Of a DNA stretch of 64,000 bases, positions 63,322-64,000 are shown in pieces; the stretch's first letter is position 1, and every line of letters starts with the position of its first letter. Source of the DNA: Sphaerimonospora thailandensis (lineage in GTDB: Bacteria; Actinomycetota; Actinomycetes; Streptosporangiales; Streptosporangiaceae). The DNA is taken from contig NZ_BOOG01000034.1 in NCBI RefSeq assembly GCF_016863115.1, forward strand, positions 1 through 64,000. Reading direction: 5' to 3'. The notes under the pieces were generated by a model. That model did no database searches and was not told the DNA's origin. It worked only from the letters and a program-made list of their open reading frames with translations. The position numbers and the translations under genes were made by a program.

Positions 63322-64000
63322 GCCACCGCCACTTCAGACACCCCTGCTCGAAACCCGGGGCGTCACCGTCCGATTCGGCGGCAACACGGCCGTCAACGAC
63401 GTCAGCATCGGCGTTACCGAAGGCCGGATCACCGGGCTGATCGGCCCGAACGGCGCGGGCAAGACCACGCTGTTCAACACGATCACCGGGCTGCAGCGGC
63501 CGGCGGCGGGCCGGGTCCTGCTGGACGGCGAGGACATCACCGGACTGCCTCCGGCCCGGCGCGCCCGCCTGGGCATGGCCCGCACGTTCCAGCGGCTCGA
63601 GCTGTTCCTGTCGCTGTCGGTGCGCGACAACATCAGGGTCGCCGGGGACATCGCGCGGGCGGCCGGCGGCGGGCGCGGCATCGACGTCGACCGGCGGACC
63701 GACGAGATCCTGGACCGGACGGGCCTGCGCGACATCGCCGACCTGGACGTGTCGGACATCCCGACCGGCCGGGCGCGGGTCGTGGAGGTCGCCCGGGCCC
63801 TGATGACCTCGCCGCGGGTGCTGCTGCTCGACGAGCCGGCCTCCGGCCAGACCGAGCGGGAGACCGAGGCGTTCGCCGAGCTGCTGACCGGCCTGGCCGC
63901 CGAGGGGATCGCCGTCTGCCTGGTCGAGCACGACCTCCCGCTGGTGATGAAGCTGTGCGGCACGATCCACGTGCTCGACTACGGCAAGGTCATCGCGTCC
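63308..64000 (+). CDS. ABC transporter ATPase, LivG type (partial, runs off the end)
   Basis: 231 codons are visible. Walker A is GPNGAGKTT, the Q-loop ARTFQRLELFLSLSVRDN, Walker B RVLLLDEPASGQ and the switch CLVEHDLPLVMKL. The ABC signature (usually LSGGQQ or LPYGQ) reads IPTGRARVVEVARAL, a degenerate form seen in some LivG proteins. The ATG at 63308 overlaps the permease gene and lies close behind GGGAGGAGACAGGC. Confidence 0.92.
   Translation, partial: MQSPEPPPLQTPLLETRGVTVRFGGNTAVNDVSIGVTEGRITGLIGPNGAGKTTLFNTITGLQRPAAGRVLLDGEDITGLPPARRARLGMARTFQRLELFLSLSVRDNIRVAGDIARAAGGGRGIDVDRRTDEILDRTGLRDIADLDVSDIPTGRARVVEVARALMTSPRVLLLDEPASGQTERETEAFAELLTGLAAEGIAVCLVEHDLPLVMKLCGTIHVLDYGKVIAS

Overview
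The window is GC-rich DNA from an actinomycete. Gene content (a chitin-active LPMO, F420-dependent oxidoreductases, a fused SecDF, a full steroid catabolic set), frequent GTG starts and a codon bias towards G/C third positions suggest the order Streptosporangiales, but no rRNA or other marker here fixes the genus.

Layout. 1-2.9 kb: the tail of an unseen gene, two small hypotheticals, a D-Ala-D-Ala carboxypeptidase and a secreted AA10 LPMO. 3.0-13.2 kb: an amino-sugar locus made of RidA, a PfkB kinase, a D-aminoacylase-type deacylase, an ABC sugar importer with its lipoprotein, a DeoR regulator, an AgaS-like SIS protein, a second PfkB kinase and a class II aldolase. Three operators that match the DasR consensus precede the importer, and an inverted repeat overlaps the SIS promoter. 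13.2-15.3 kb: a translationally coupled ATPase plus TOPRIM-like pair, a candidate defence system. 15.4-20.2 kb: a lipoprotein, then two groups of F420-type (LLM) oxidoreductases with SnoaL-fold proteins and an SDR.

20.4-51.5 kb is dominated by steroid catabolism in several operons. It holds ring opening (kshA, kshB, kstD, hsaA, hsaB-like, hsaC, hsaD-like), the C5 meta-cleavage tail pathway (hsaE, hsaG, hsaF), a likely Delta4(5alpha) dehydrogenase, 3alpha-HSD-like and Hsd4A-like SDRs, and a side-chain beta-oxidation operon (FadD, thiolase, FadE34-type double ACAD, MaoC hydratase, thioesterase). An IclR and a KstR-like TetR are the local regulators. Interspersed are a SecDF fusion, two DksA/TraR zinc-finger proteins, a DUF305 lipoprotein and a decayed toxin-antitoxin locus interrupted by a short element that looks TnpB/IS605-derived.

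51.6-55.8 kb: a GNAT protein, an orphan Phd-type antitoxin joined to the 3' half of an ATPase gene with a remnant of its partner, and an XPB-like helicase-associated protein. 55.8-64 kb: an acyl-CoA ligase, a true formylglycine-generating enzyme, an SDR and a branched-chain-type ABC importer (lipoprotein, fused LivHM permease, LivG cut by the window edge).

The most unusual signal that no single gene explains is a recurring one. At many 3' gene ends the stop codon lies at the start of a 12-18 nt unit that is then repeated in tandem (near 44, 29763, 42100, 42889, 51524 and 61046). Related arrays follow or overlap the ends of other genes (1998, 29898, 46504, 59496). The other highlights are the ATPase/TOPRIM pair with a decayed relative 38 kb away, and the tnpB-less element inside an antitoxin gene.
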